A stretch of DNA of 7,068 bases from Clostridiales bacterium UBA6468 (GTDB lineage: Bacteria > Bacillota > Clostridia > Oscillospirales > Oscillospiraceae), in NCBI GenBank assembly GCA_002436765.1, contig DJNI01000039.1, positions 1-7,068 of the forward strand, given 5' to 3'. Shown here in pieces: positions 1-5,268 of this stretch. Position numbers and translations under genes: made by a program. The notes under the pieces are model-generated. The model saw only the letters and a list, made by a program, of their open reading frames with translations. It did no database searches and was not told the DNA's origin. Within the stretch, counting starts at the first letter, position 1. The number at the start of each line of letters is the position of its first letter.

Positions 1-19
1 TCGAAGATTTGATAATCAC
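1..19 (-). CDS. start of an unidentified gene leaving the window (partial)
   Basis: On the minus strand a GTG codon at 19-17 follows a near-ideal ribosome binding site, AGGAGGTG at 34-27, with a 7-nt spacer. A good promoter (79-51) lies directly upstream. Only six codons are visible, reading M-I-I-K-S-S, so the product cannot be identified. The position fits an operon inside the putative sigK-interrupting element, immediately downstream of its helix-turn-helix regulator gene. A recombinase or a mobilisation protein would be natural guesses from that context, but nothing in six residues decides between them. The start itself is well supported by the ribosome binding site. Confidence 0.55.
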
Positions 20-34
20 GGGACAACACCTCCT

Positions 35-68
35 GAATTATTCTACGATAATTCTATCAGAATTATTC
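35..68. repeat. three copies of a GAATAATTC near-palindrome over a promoter
   Basis: Read on the minus strand, GAATAATTC occurs at 68-60 and 43-35, and its inverted partial GAATTAT at 54-48. The motif is itself a nearly perfect palindrome (GAAT-A-ATTC). The copies sit in the -35/-10 spacer, over the -10 box, and around the expected transcription start of the promoter at 79-51. GAATTAT at 35-41 and ATAATTC at 48-54 could also form a 7-bp hairpin with a 6-nt loop. The placement suggests operator sites, perhaps for the adjacent helix-turn-helix protein, but the binding partner is inferred only. Confidence 0.55.
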
Positions 69-79
69 GCATTTTTCAA
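51..79 (-). promoter_or_regulatory. sigma-A-type promoter for the off-window gene
   Basis: On the minus strand a -35 box TTGAAA (79-74), a 17-nt spacer and a -10 box TAGAAT (56-51) match the vegetative consensus closely. The promoter overlaps the last codons and stop of the helix-turn-helix gene (stop at 65-63) and lies about 32 nt upstream of the GTG start at 19. The gene that leaves the window can therefore be transcribed independently of sigK. The GAATAATTC repeats lie on top of the promoter. Confidence 0.6.
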
Positions 80-524
80 GACCCTGCTTGAAATACTTCT
101 CCCATGTGGATTTGAATATCTGCTTGCGGTTTTGTTCCCACTGCTTGAGACTGCCAAGGCTGACGCCCAGCTTGTCCGCATATTCTCTCTGCGTCAACCC
201 CAGTTCCGTTCGAATTGCCTTGATCTGTTTGCCCTGACCATTTCGCAGAAATAGATTGTAGTCATCCAGAAGGCTTTCGACCGGAACCTCAAATAACTGA
301 GCAATTCGTTCTATGTGCTCCAGTGGGTAGAGGTCTTTGCCATATTCTTCGTAGTGGACATAGGTGCTCCGGTCTATACCGGCGTAGTCGGCCACATCTC
401 TTTGCCGCAGGCCATTCTGGTATCGAAGCCAGCGCAGCTTGTCCGCTGTTTCGGTGATTTTTGAGAAGTCCGAGAACTGCAAATTGAACTTTTCTGCGTC
501 CTGAAACTTGTGCGGCAGTATCAC
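63..524 (-). CDS. double XRE/Cro-type helix-turn-helix DNA-binding protein
   Basis: The product is a small cytoplasmic DNA-binding protein with two helix-turn-helix units. The first spans about residues 30-86 (LRWLRYQNGLRQRDVADYAG, then IDRSTYVHYEE) and the second about 98-136 (IRTELGLTQREYADKLGVSL, then LKQWEQNR). It ends with a conserved-looking FKSTWEKYFK segment. The start is uncertain. There is no ATG in frame with the domains and the frame is open back to the sigK junction. I give the GTG at 524 (153 residues); a TTG at 482 would give 139 residues. Neither has a clear ribosome binding site. The gene follows the truncated sigK in the same direction, so it may be co-transcribed with it or belong to the inserted element. 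It resembles the regulators common in Clostridia mobile elements. Its target is unknown, though the GAATAATTC repeats overlapping its own 3' end are candidates. Confidence 0.8.
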   Translation of the reverse strand: MILPHKFQDAEKFNLQFSDFSKITETADKLRWLRYQNGLRQRDVADYAGIDRSTYVHYEEYGKDLYPLEHIERIAQLFEVPVESLLDDYNLFLRNGQGKQIKAIRTELGLTQREYADKLGVSLGSLKQWEQNRKQIFKSTWEKYFKQGLEKCE

Positions 525-556
525 CGGAAATTGAAGAATTTGGAGCGGGGCTACTT

Positions 557-1012
557 TTACCGCACCCGATACATTGGAAAGCAAAATATAGCAGCGGACT
601 CCCACTCTCGCCAGCAGGCGCCATTTTGCCTCAAAAGACACCCGTTCCGCCACCTCAACCGCCGATTCTTCCGTTGCGATAGTATAGCATTTTCTACGCA
701 CCGGGCAGCATAGGTGGCAAGGCGCGCCCCCTTGCTGGCATCGAATGTCGTGATCCCCTTGATCAGCCCAATTGTCCCGATGGAAATCAAGTCCTCCTGG
801 TCGGCGGTTTGGGCATAATATTTTTTCATAATATGCGCCACCAGCCGCAGGTTCCGTTCTATGAGAACGTTCCTCGCCTCCAGATCCCCTTTCCCCGCCA
901 GGTCCAGATAGTACCGCTCCTCTTCCTTCGTCAGCGGGCGGGGAAAGCTGCCCGAGGACAGCTGCAATGAATAAAATAATGAACCGAGCATCAGCCAGGC
1001 CGCTGCCAACAT
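557..1012 (-). CDS. sigK: RNA polymerase sigma-K factor, N-terminal half, interrupted
   Basis: Sigma-K directs late mother-cell transcription during sporulation. Residues 1-22 (MLAAAWLMLGSLFYSLQLSS...) form a hydrophobic stretch like the pro-sequence removed by SpoIVFB in B. subtilis. Then come the family hallmarks FPRPLTKEEE (23-32), ARNVLIERNLRLVAHIMKKY (46-65), EDLISIGTIGLIKGI (73-87) and KGARLATYAARCVENAI (94-110), i.e. sigma region 2. After residue 110-111 the match ends abruptly. The remaining 40 residues are basic, non-sigma sequence to a stop at 559-557. Regions 3 and 4, needed for -35 recognition, are absent, so this reading frame alone cannot be a functional sigma factor. The total of 151 residues is close to the B. 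subtilis SpoIVCB fragment before skin excision. An upstream ATG at 1045 would add 11 residues, but the ATG at 1012 has the better ribosome binding site. Confidence 0.88.
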   Translation of the reverse strand: MLAAAWLMLGSLFYSLQLSSGSFPRPLTKEEERYYLDLAGKGDLEARNVLIERNLRLVAHIMKKYYAQTADQEDLISIGTIGLIKGITTFDASKGARLATYAARCVENAILSQRKNRRLRWRNGCLLRQNGACWREWESAAIFCFPMYRVR

Positions 1013-1017
1013 GTTCG

Positions 1018-1025
1018 CCACCTCC
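1018..1025 (-). promoter_or_regulatory. ribosome binding site deciding the sigK start
   Basis: GGAGGTGG at 1025-1018 on the minus strand is 8 nt (counted from GGAGG) from the ATG at 1012. A competing ATG at 1045 has only a weaker AGGA-type site about 6 nt upstream. The 1012 start also gives a pro-sequence length (22 residues before FPRPL) closer to known pro-sigma-K proteins. Confidence 0.6.
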
Positions 1026-1059
1026 ACTGCCACTGTATTCCCCATTGCCCGTCCTTTTT

Positions 1060-1096
1060 CCAACAAAATACCGCCGGGGCAAATGCCCCGGCGGTA
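1060..1096 (-). terminator. rho-independent terminator of the amino-acid ABC operon
   Basis: A perfect 12-bp stem (1069-1080 with 1085-1096, core CCGCCGGGGC) with a 4-nt loop lies 13 nt past the stop of the ATPase gene. On the minus strand it is followed by TTTTGTT. It separates the transporter operon from sigK. On the plus strand the tail (GCTCTTTT) is weaker. Confidence 0.85.
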
Positions 1097-1109
1097 GCTC
1101 TTTTCAATA

Positions 1110-1850
1110 TCAGGCGCTGCGGAACCGGGCGAGGAAATCCTTTGTTTCCTGCCTCTGGGGATTTCCGAACACCTCGGCAGGCGCACCCGCCTCACAGATG
1201 ACGCCCTGACTCATAAACACCACATGGCTGCTCACGTCCCGGGCGAAGGCCATCTCGTGGGTCACCACCAGCATGGTCATCCCTTCCCGCGCCAGAGATC
1301 GCATCACGTTCAGCACCTCGCCCACCATTTCCGGATCCAGCGCGGAGGTGGGTTCGTCGAACAGCAGCACCTCCGGATCCATGGCCAGCGCCCGGGCAAT
1401 GGCTACCCGCTGCTTCTGGCCGCCGGAGATCTGCCGGGGCTTGGCGTTGATGTAGGGCGCCATGCCCACCTTTTCCAGATAGGTCATGGCATGCGCCCGG
1501 GCTTCCTCCCGGCTCCGCTTCAGCACCTTTATTTGCCCGACCATGCAGTTTTCCAGCACCGTCATGTTGTTGAACAGGTTAAACGACTGAAACACCATGC
1601 CCACATGGGCGCGGTAGGCCGCCGCATTGACGCCCCGCCCCGCCACGTTCTTCCCGTGGTAGCAGATTTCGCCGGAGGACGGCGTTTCCAGCAGATTGAT
1701 GCACCGGAGCAGCGTACTTTTTCCGGAGCCGGACGCGCCGATGACGGAGGTCACGTCGCCCTTGGCGACGGTAAAGTCAATGTCCCGGAGCACCTCGTGG
1801 CTTCCGAAGGACTTGGAAAGGTGGTTGACCTGTAAAATCACGTCTTCCAT
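1110..1850 (-). CDS. polar amino acid ABC transporter, ATP-binding protein (probably lysine)
   Basis: This is the ATPase subunit of an importer of the GlnQ/HisP family; it sits on the inner face of the membrane and drives uptake by ATP hydrolysis. All key motifs are present in order: Walker A GASGSGKST (38-46), Q-loop FQSFNLF (Q88), signature ISGGQKQR (141-148, Ile in place of the usual Leu), Walker B VLLFDEP with catalytic E166, D-loop SALD (169-172) and switch histidine H198. The 246-residue length is typical. It is the last gene of a three-gene operon; its ATG follows the permease stop by one base, with AGGAG inside the permease 3' end as ribosome binding site. Lysine specificity is inferred from the riboswitch at the head of the operon; the ATPase itself does not show the substrate. 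Family assignment is nearly certain. Confidence 0.95.
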   Translation of the reverse strand: MEDVILQVNHLSKSFGSHEVLRDIDFTVAKGDVTSVIGASGSGKSTLLRCINLLETPSSGEICYHGKNVAGRGVNAAAYRAHVGMVFQSFNLFNNMTVLENCMVGQIKVLKRSREEARAHAMTYLEKVGMAPYINAKPRQISGGQKQRVAIARALAMDPEVLLFDEPTSALDPEMVGEVLNVMRSLAREGMTMLVVTHEMAFARDVSSHVVFMSQGVICEAGAPAEVFGNPQRQETKDFLARFRSA

Positions 1851-1851
1851 A

Positions 1852-2712
1852 TTAATAGTCTCCTTTCGGTCTTCCGGAATCGAACTCGCCGCTGCGCTCG
1901 TCGAAGGGCGTCTTGCGGCTGGGATGGGAATAGGTACCGGCGCTCATGGCAAGAGAGTCCGTGCTCACCAGCTCATAATTGTCGCTGCCGTCCAGCCGCT
2001 TTTCCACCCAGCGCAGCAGGAAGGACGCCGCCAGCGTCAGCATCAGATACCCCGCCATCTCAATGACCGCCGATGGAAAATACAGCAGATTGACGCCCAC
2101 GATGTTCCGGTGGGTGGCGAAAAAATCCACGAAGCCGATGACGAACATCACGGAGGTGTCCTTGATGTTGATAATGAAGTTGTTTCCGATCTGGGGGATG
2201 ATGTTGCGCAGCGCCTGGGGCATGATGACGTTCACCATGGTCTGCACATGGGTCATGCCGATGGCCTTCGCGCCCTCGGTCTGTCCGGGATCGATGGAGA
2301 TGATGCCGCCCCGGACGGATTCGGCCATGTACGCGCCGGTGTTGACGGACACCACGATGATGGCAGCCACCCAGATGCCGCTCATTCCCTTGAAGGCCAC
2401 CGCGCCGTCGGTGAAGTAGGGCAGACCATAGAAAATGAACACCGCCTGAAGCACCATGGGCGTTCCCCGGAACACCTCCACGTAAATGCGGATCAGCGCC
2501 CGCAGCAGCTTCAGAAAGAAGCGCTTGACCGGCGGATCCTGCCGGGTGTAGGGAATGGTGTTGAGAATGCCGCACAGAAGGCCGATCACGCAGCCGATCA
2601 ATGTCGCGACCACCGCCAGCACCAGCGTGTTCCGGATGCCGGTAAAATAAGCGCCGGAGTACGTCTGCCACAGCTTCCCGATGTCAGCTGTCAGCTTTGC
2701 AAGCTTATCCAT
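1852..2712 (-). CDS. polar amino acid ABC transporter, permease protein (probably lysine)
   Basis: This is the membrane-spanning subunit of the HisM/GlnP type (BPD_transp_1 fold). An N-terminal region is followed by hydrophobic segments at about 28-50, 84-100, 112-128, 187-200 and 218-234. The coupling 'EAA' loop is clear: EGAKAIGMTHVQTMVNVIMP (146-165). The pair VEVFRGTPMVLQ (78-89) and IKDTSVMFVIG (183-193) are family hallmarks. The start at 2712 lies 8 nt after the binding-protein gene, with GAGGT as ribosome binding site. The final roughly 36 residues (from about 251) are hydrophilic, rich in Ser, Gly, Arg and Asp, and extend beyond the usual family end. As only one permease gene is present it probably works as a homodimer with two copies of the ATPase. 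Lysine as substrate is inferred from the riboswitch. Confidence 0.94.
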   Translation of the reverse strand: MDKLAKLTADIGKLWQTYSGAYFTGIRNTLVLAVVATLIGCVIGLLCGILNTIPYTRQDPPVKRFFLKLLRALIRIYVEVFRGTPMVLQAVFIFYGLPYFTDGAVAFKGMSGIWVAAIIVVSVNTGAYMAESVRGGIISIDPGQTEGAKAIGMTHVQTMVNVIMPQALRNIIPQIGNNFIINIKDTSVMFVIGFVDFFATHRNIVGVNLLYFPSAVIEMAGYLMLTLAASFLLRWVEKRLDGSDNYELVSTDSLAMSAGTYSHPSRKTPFDERSGEFDSGRPKGDY

Positions 2713-2720
2713 GAGGCACC

Positions 2721-3614
2721 TCAGATCGCAGGCTGAATGGCGATCGCGTCATTCATGATCCGGTTCATGTCCTCCACGGTCATTTCGCCGAGGACTGCGT
2801 TCATGGCGTCCAGTAGGGTGGTGTTGCCCTTGACCACGGAGATACCGATGTTGATCTCCCCGGCGTCCACCTGGAAGTTGTCCTCGCTGCCGGAGAAGTC
2901 CAGGATCACCAGATTGTCGTAGGTGGCGCAGGCGCCCATGGCGGTGGGCATGTCGGTGCAGATGAAATCCACGGTGCCGGAGGTAACGGCCATGATCATG
3001 GCGGGAGCCGTCTCGGAAGCGGGCATCCGCTGCGCGTCCTTGATCTGGGGGAGGCAACTGTCATACCAGATGGTGCCGGTCTGGGCGGTGCAGGAGCCGG
3101 AAAGCTGGGAAATGCCGGTGGCGGAGGTCAAAGGGCTATCCTTCCGGGTGACGCAGACGATGGAGGCGTAGAAATAGGGGCCTGCCATGTCAACCTCCTG
3201 AAGCCGCGTCTCGGTCATGGACTGACCGGCAATGACGGCATCCAGCTGCCCGGCATTCAGGGCGGGAACCAGGCCGTCCCAGCCGATGGCCATAACCTCC
3301 AGCTCCCAGCCGTTGGCCTCGCAGATCTTCTTGGCGATCATGACGTCATAGCCGTTGGCGTAAGCGCCGGGGTTGTTGGCGATGGGGACGGCGCCGTTGG
3401 AGTCGTCCATCTGGGTCCAGTTGTAGGGGGCGTAGGCACACTCCATGCCCACGGTGAGCACGCCGTCCTCCACGCCGGTGAGCGCCGCGGAACCGGTGGC
3501 AGTGGGTGCGGCGGAAGCGGTGGAAGCGGCGGGGGCATCGGAAGCGGAATTTGCACAGGCGGTCATGGACAGGATCATGAGCAGGGACAGGATTACGGAT
3601 ACGAGCTTCTTCAT
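2721..3614 (-). CDS. amino acid ABC transporter, substrate-binding lipoprotein (probably lysine)
   Basis: The 297-residue product is an extracellular binding protein of the SBP_bac_3 family. A lipoprotein signal MKKLVSVILSLLMILSMTAC gives lipidation at C20, and an Ala/Ser/Thr-rich tether follows (21-45). The binding domain shows LTVGMECAYAPYNW (53-66), GYDVMIAKKIC (88-98), WDGLVPALNAGQLDAVIAG (112-130) and MTETRLQEVDMAGPYFY (133-149). R137 is placed like the arginine that binds the ligand carboxylate in the family. Start choice: the frame is open for 31 codons further upstream, through the riboswitch terminator, but the lipoprotein signal and an AAAGG site fix the ATG at 3614. It is the first gene of the operon and directly follows the lysine riboswitch, so it is likely repressed when lysine is abundant. 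Confidence 0.94.
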   Translation of the reverse strand: MKKLVSVILSLLMILSMTACANSASDAPAASTASAAPTATGSAALTGVEDGVLTVGMECAYAPYNWTQMDDSNGAVPIANNPGAYANGYDVMIAKKICEANGWELEVMAIGWDGLVPALNAGQLDAVIAGQSMTETRLQEVDMAGPYFYASIVCVTRKDSPLTSATGISQLSGSCTAQTGTIWYDSCLPQIKDAQRMPASETAPAMIMAVTSGTVDFICTDMPTAMGACATYDNLVILDFSGSEDNFQVDAGEINIGISVVKGNTTLLDAMNAVLGEMTVEDMNRIMNDAIAIQPAI

Positions 3615-3655
3615 TTTGGAATCGACCTTTCTTTTTTGTGTTTTCGCATTTTGCA

Positions 3656-3686
3656 ATAAAAAATGAACCGCTTTGGAAAGCGGTCC
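3656..3686 (-). terminator. riboswitch-controlled intrinsic terminator
   Basis: On the minus strand a 10-bp hairpin (3686-3677 with 3674-3665, core ACCGCTTT/AAAGCGGT, one G-U pair) with a 2-nt CC between the arms is followed by ATTTTTTATT. It lies between the lysine aptamer and the binding-protein start, about 50 nt before the ATG. This is where transcription would stop when the riboswitch binds lysine. Confidence 0.88.
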
Positions 3687-3734
3687 ATGGAAATGCGGAA
3701 AACCCATAAAAAGAAGAGGATGATCCGAACAGCC

Positions 3735-3905
3735 AATGATAGCGCTTCACAAAGATTTTTGTGACAGTCCGGCAGATGTTCTCTGACGACCCAGCATGAA
3801 AAACCCGGGCAGATTCCCCACACTTCGGCGGTGATCCCTTTCTCCTCCGGCGGCTGCACGACCTGGCCGGAGGGTACTGATGAGTACCGCGCCTCTATCA
3901 AGCGA
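3735..3905 (-). promoter_or_regulatory. lysine riboswitch (L box) aptamer
   Basis: The leader matches the L-box consensus in several conserved blocks, in order on the minus strand. These are TGATAGAGGCGCGG at the 5' end, the AGTACC arm, GAAAGGGATCACCGCCGAAG in the core, and GGACTGTCACAAAAATC followed by TTTGTGAAGCGCTATCA at the 3' end. The closing helix P1 pairs TGATAG (3900-3895) with CTATCA (3742-3737). Inside, CTCCGGC/GCCGGAG and GGTACT/AGTACC arms are visible. The B. subtilis lysC leader has the same blocks (AGAGGTGCG, CGCCGAAG, GGCTGTCA, GGGCTATC). Sitting just after a promoter and before a terminator, it should lower transcription of the downstream ABC operon when lysine is high. This is the best evidence for the transporter's substrate. 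Confidence 0.95.
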
Positions 3906-3920
3906 TTCAATTTTTAATGT

Positions 3921-3949
3921 ATCCTAGCACTGCGGTTTCCGGTTGTCAA
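3921..3949 (-). promoter_or_regulatory. promoter of the lysine-riboswitch ABC operon
   Basis: A consensus -35 TTGACA (3949-3944), a 17-nt spacer and a -10 box TAGGAT (3926-3921) lie about 20 nt upstream of the first riboswitch helix, as expected for a leader RNA starting near 3914. Confidence 0.85.
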
Positions 3950-4063
3950 TAGGTTTTTTCCACCATCCGGTTTTTTTGTATAATCTTCCAAAACGAGCAT
4001 CCGCTGCACCGCCCCGTTTCGGCGAATCCGGCACCTGTCGCGCATCCGAGGACGAATCGCGCC

Positions 4064-4092
4064 TTGACATTTGCACTTTCTCCCGGTAAACT
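4064..4092 (+). promoter_or_regulatory. promoter of the C_GCAxxG_C_C / peptidase operon
   Basis: TTGACA (4064-4069), a 17-nt spacer and TAAACT (4087-4092) lie 30 nt upstream of the ATG at 4123. The promoter is divergent from the lysine operon promoter; the two -35 boxes are 114 nt apart (3950-4063 between them). The interval between them shows no convincing gene. Confidence 0.75.
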
Positions 4093-4122
4093 GAACCTAT
4101 CAAGAATGCGGAGGAAACGGCG

Positions 4123-4587
4123 ATGGATCACAAAGAATTGGCGGGGGACCTTTTCTTATCCGACTGCAACTGCGCCCAGGCGGTGCTGGAGGCCTTCGGC
4201 GACGTAACGGGACTGGAAAAGAGCTTCGCGGCGAAGCTTGCGTCCTCCTTCGGCGGCGGCATGGGGCGGATGCGGGAGGTCTGCGGCGCGGTCAGCGGAA
4301 TGCTGATGGTGGCGGGGCTTCTGTACGGCTACGACGACCCCGGCGAGAACGACGTGAACAAAAAAGCCCATTATCAGCTGGTGCAGAACCTTGCGGGGCA
4401 GTTCCGGGAGAGAATCGGCAGCATCATCTGCCGGGAAATTCTGAACGATCCGCCCTCCGACCCCAGCCCTACGCCCCGTACGGCGGAATTTTACAGAATC
4501 CGCCCCTGCGCCCACATGGTCATGACGGCGGCGGGCATTCTGGACGATTACATTGCGCAGCACCCGATCACGGAGCGGCAGCTATGA
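4123..4587 (+). CDS. C_GCAxxG_C_C family protein
   Basis: The 154-residue product matches the C_GCAxxG_C_C family, a widespread group of small anaerobe proteins with conserved cysteines. The physiological role is not established, though a redox or metal-binding function is often suspected. The pattern is visible throughout: NCAQAVLEAF (16-25, C17), FGGGMGRMREVCGAVSG (43-59, C54), FRERIGSIICREI (94-106, C103) and RPCAHMVMTAAGILDDYI (127-144, C129). An extra cysteine, C15, precedes the first motif. There is no in-frame TGA, so this is the cysteine form and not a selenoprotein. It has no signal peptide or obvious membrane anchor. The start is fixed by GGAGGAA at 4110-4116. It is the first gene of a two-gene operon and its stop overlaps the next start (ATGA). 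Confidence 0.9.
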   Translation: MDHKELAGDLFLSDCNCAQAVLEAFGDVTGLEKSFAAKLASSFGGGMGRMREVCGAVSGMLMVAGLLYGYDDPGENDVNKKAHYQLVQNLAGQFRERIGSIICREILNDPPSDPSPTPRTAEFYRIRPCAHMVMTAAGILDDYIAQHPITERQL

Positions 4588-5120
4588 ACGACTTTATCTA
4601 CAATCAGCGCGACATTCCCAAAGAGCAGTACCGCTATGGCCTGCGCGCCTCGGCGGACGTGGGCTGCGGGTGGGTCGCCACCTGGAACGCCCTGCAAATT
4701 CTGGGGTACAAAACGGACATCCCGGCGCTGATCCGTTACTACGAATGGCAGCTGCCCCTGATCCACGGCAACGCCGGCACCTCCTTCTGGGGGCCTGCGG
4801 TGTGCTTCCGGAAATGGGGCTTCCCGGTGAAGACCGTCGTGGACACCCGGCGCTTCGACGAGGCGGCAAAAAACGCGGACGCCTGCATCCTGTTCTATCA
4901 CTGGCGGAATAAATACCGCTTTGGTGCCCATTTCGTGGCGCTGCATCATACCGACGGGGGCTTCGTCGGCTACAACACCTACCGCAACTCCACCGGCGCG
5001 GACAACTACGGCGGCAGCCTGGCGGAATTTCTCCATAAACGCAAATATTTCGGCGCCGTCCTGATCGCCATCGACCGGAAGCCCGCAGAACCGCCCTGCC
5101 AGAACGCAGGGTGTATCTGA
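4584..5120 (+). CDS. papain-like / C39-like cysteine peptidase-fold protein (putative)
   Basis: The 178-residue cytoplasmic protein has no signal peptide. The arrangement suggests a papain-like or C39-type fold. C28 lies in VGCGWVATWNALQILGY at the start of a helix, H116 in FGAHFVALHH at the start of a strand, and N131 in GFVGYNTYRNS shortly after; together they make a plausible Cys-His-Asn triad. Family membership is inferred from this spacing, and proteolytic activity is unproven. It could instead be an amidase, a transglutaminase-like protein or an inactive member. The ATG at 4584 overlaps the stop of the upstream gene by 4 nt, so translation is probably coupled and the two products may act together. 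The last codons (G-C-I-stop) lie partly inside the inverted repeat that begins at 5109, so the native C-terminus may have been altered by that repeat. Confidence 0.7.
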   Translation: MNDFIYNQRDIPKEQYRYGLRASADVGCGWVATWNALQILGYKTDIPALIRYYEWQLPLIHGNAGTSFWGPAVCFRKWGFPVKTVVDTRRFDEAAKNADACILFYHWRNKYRFGAHFVALHHTDGGFVGYNTYRNSTGADNYGGSLAEFLHKRKYFGAVLIAIDRKPAEPPCQNAGCI

Positions 5121-5268
5121 AAACCGGCGATAGGACCGGCAGCGAGGGATTTTTGTCCTGAGCACGCCATTTTCCCGTAGGAATACTTGCTGTATTTCAA
5201 GGGAAAACGGCGCGGCACTGAGCAAAAAGGCTCGCTGCCGGTCCTATCGCCGGTTTTCAGATACGCCC
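5109..5268. repeat. 160-nt nested long inverted repeat (MITE-like or structured RNA)
   Basis: The arms 5109-5146 and 5231-5268 are complementary over 38 positions with a single T/G wobble (5112/5265). The space between them also folds. TTTTTG (5150-5155) pairs with CAAAAA (5223-5228). CGCCATTTTCCC (5165-5176) pairs with GGGAAAACGGCG (5201-5212) with one mismatch. A small hairpin at 5180-5198 closes the centre around TTGCT. The result is almost one continuous hairpin. It starts inside the upstream gene and provides its TGA stop. No open reading frame for a transposase is present. A non-autonomous element or an intergenic palindromic repeat family is most likely. Confidence 0.8.

Larger units (their letters stand above)
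1..690. mobile_element. sigK-proximal end of a putative skin-like intervening element (partial)
   Basis: Sigma-K homology on the minus strand stops at about 690-683, within or just after the codons for E-N-A-I. This is the place where the skin element enters sigK in B. subtilis (after C-I-E-N). From there to coordinate 1 nothing resembles the missing sigma regions 3 and 4. Instead there is a helix-turn-helix regulator gene and the beginning of another gene, a typical element-end cargo. The other boundary, the site-specific recombinase and the sigK 3' half are not in the window, so excision competence cannot be judged. An alternative is a decayed sigK next to an unrelated insertion. Confidence 0.6.

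Noticed and set aside
526..1082. N-terminal extension of the helix-turn-helix frame up to an ATG at 1082
   Set aside because: Upstream of the sigK break this frame is an out-of-frame shadow of sigK (low-complexity Gly, Arg and Cys-rich), so the true regulator starts near the first helix-turn-helix domain.
1224..2736. Long plus-strand reading frames opposite the ABC transporter genes
   Set aside because: They are His/Gln/Arg-rich mirror frames of GC-rich coding DNA with no ribosome binding sites; the minus-strand genes have complete family motifs.
3615..3910. Minus-strand reading frames through the binding-protein leader (about 99 residues, and an upstream extension of the lipoprotein frame)
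   Set aside because: The region is fully explained by a lysine riboswitch and its terminator; the frames have no ribosome binding site and no protein-like composition.
3979..3984. TATAAT on the plus strand as an extra promoter for the gene at 4123
   Set aside because: No acceptable -35 box at 16-18 nt upstream and no extended TG motif; the TTGACA-17-TAAACT promoter at 4064 is closer and better.
3946..4131. 61-residue minus-strand reading frame in the divergent intergenic region
   Set aside because: It overlaps both promoters and the start of the plus-strand gene, has no ribosome binding site and looks like random translation.
5109..5268. Integron attC site
   Set aside because: The ends lack the RYYYAAC/GTTRRRY core pair and no integrase or cassette array is nearby; the stem is also far more perfect than attC sites.
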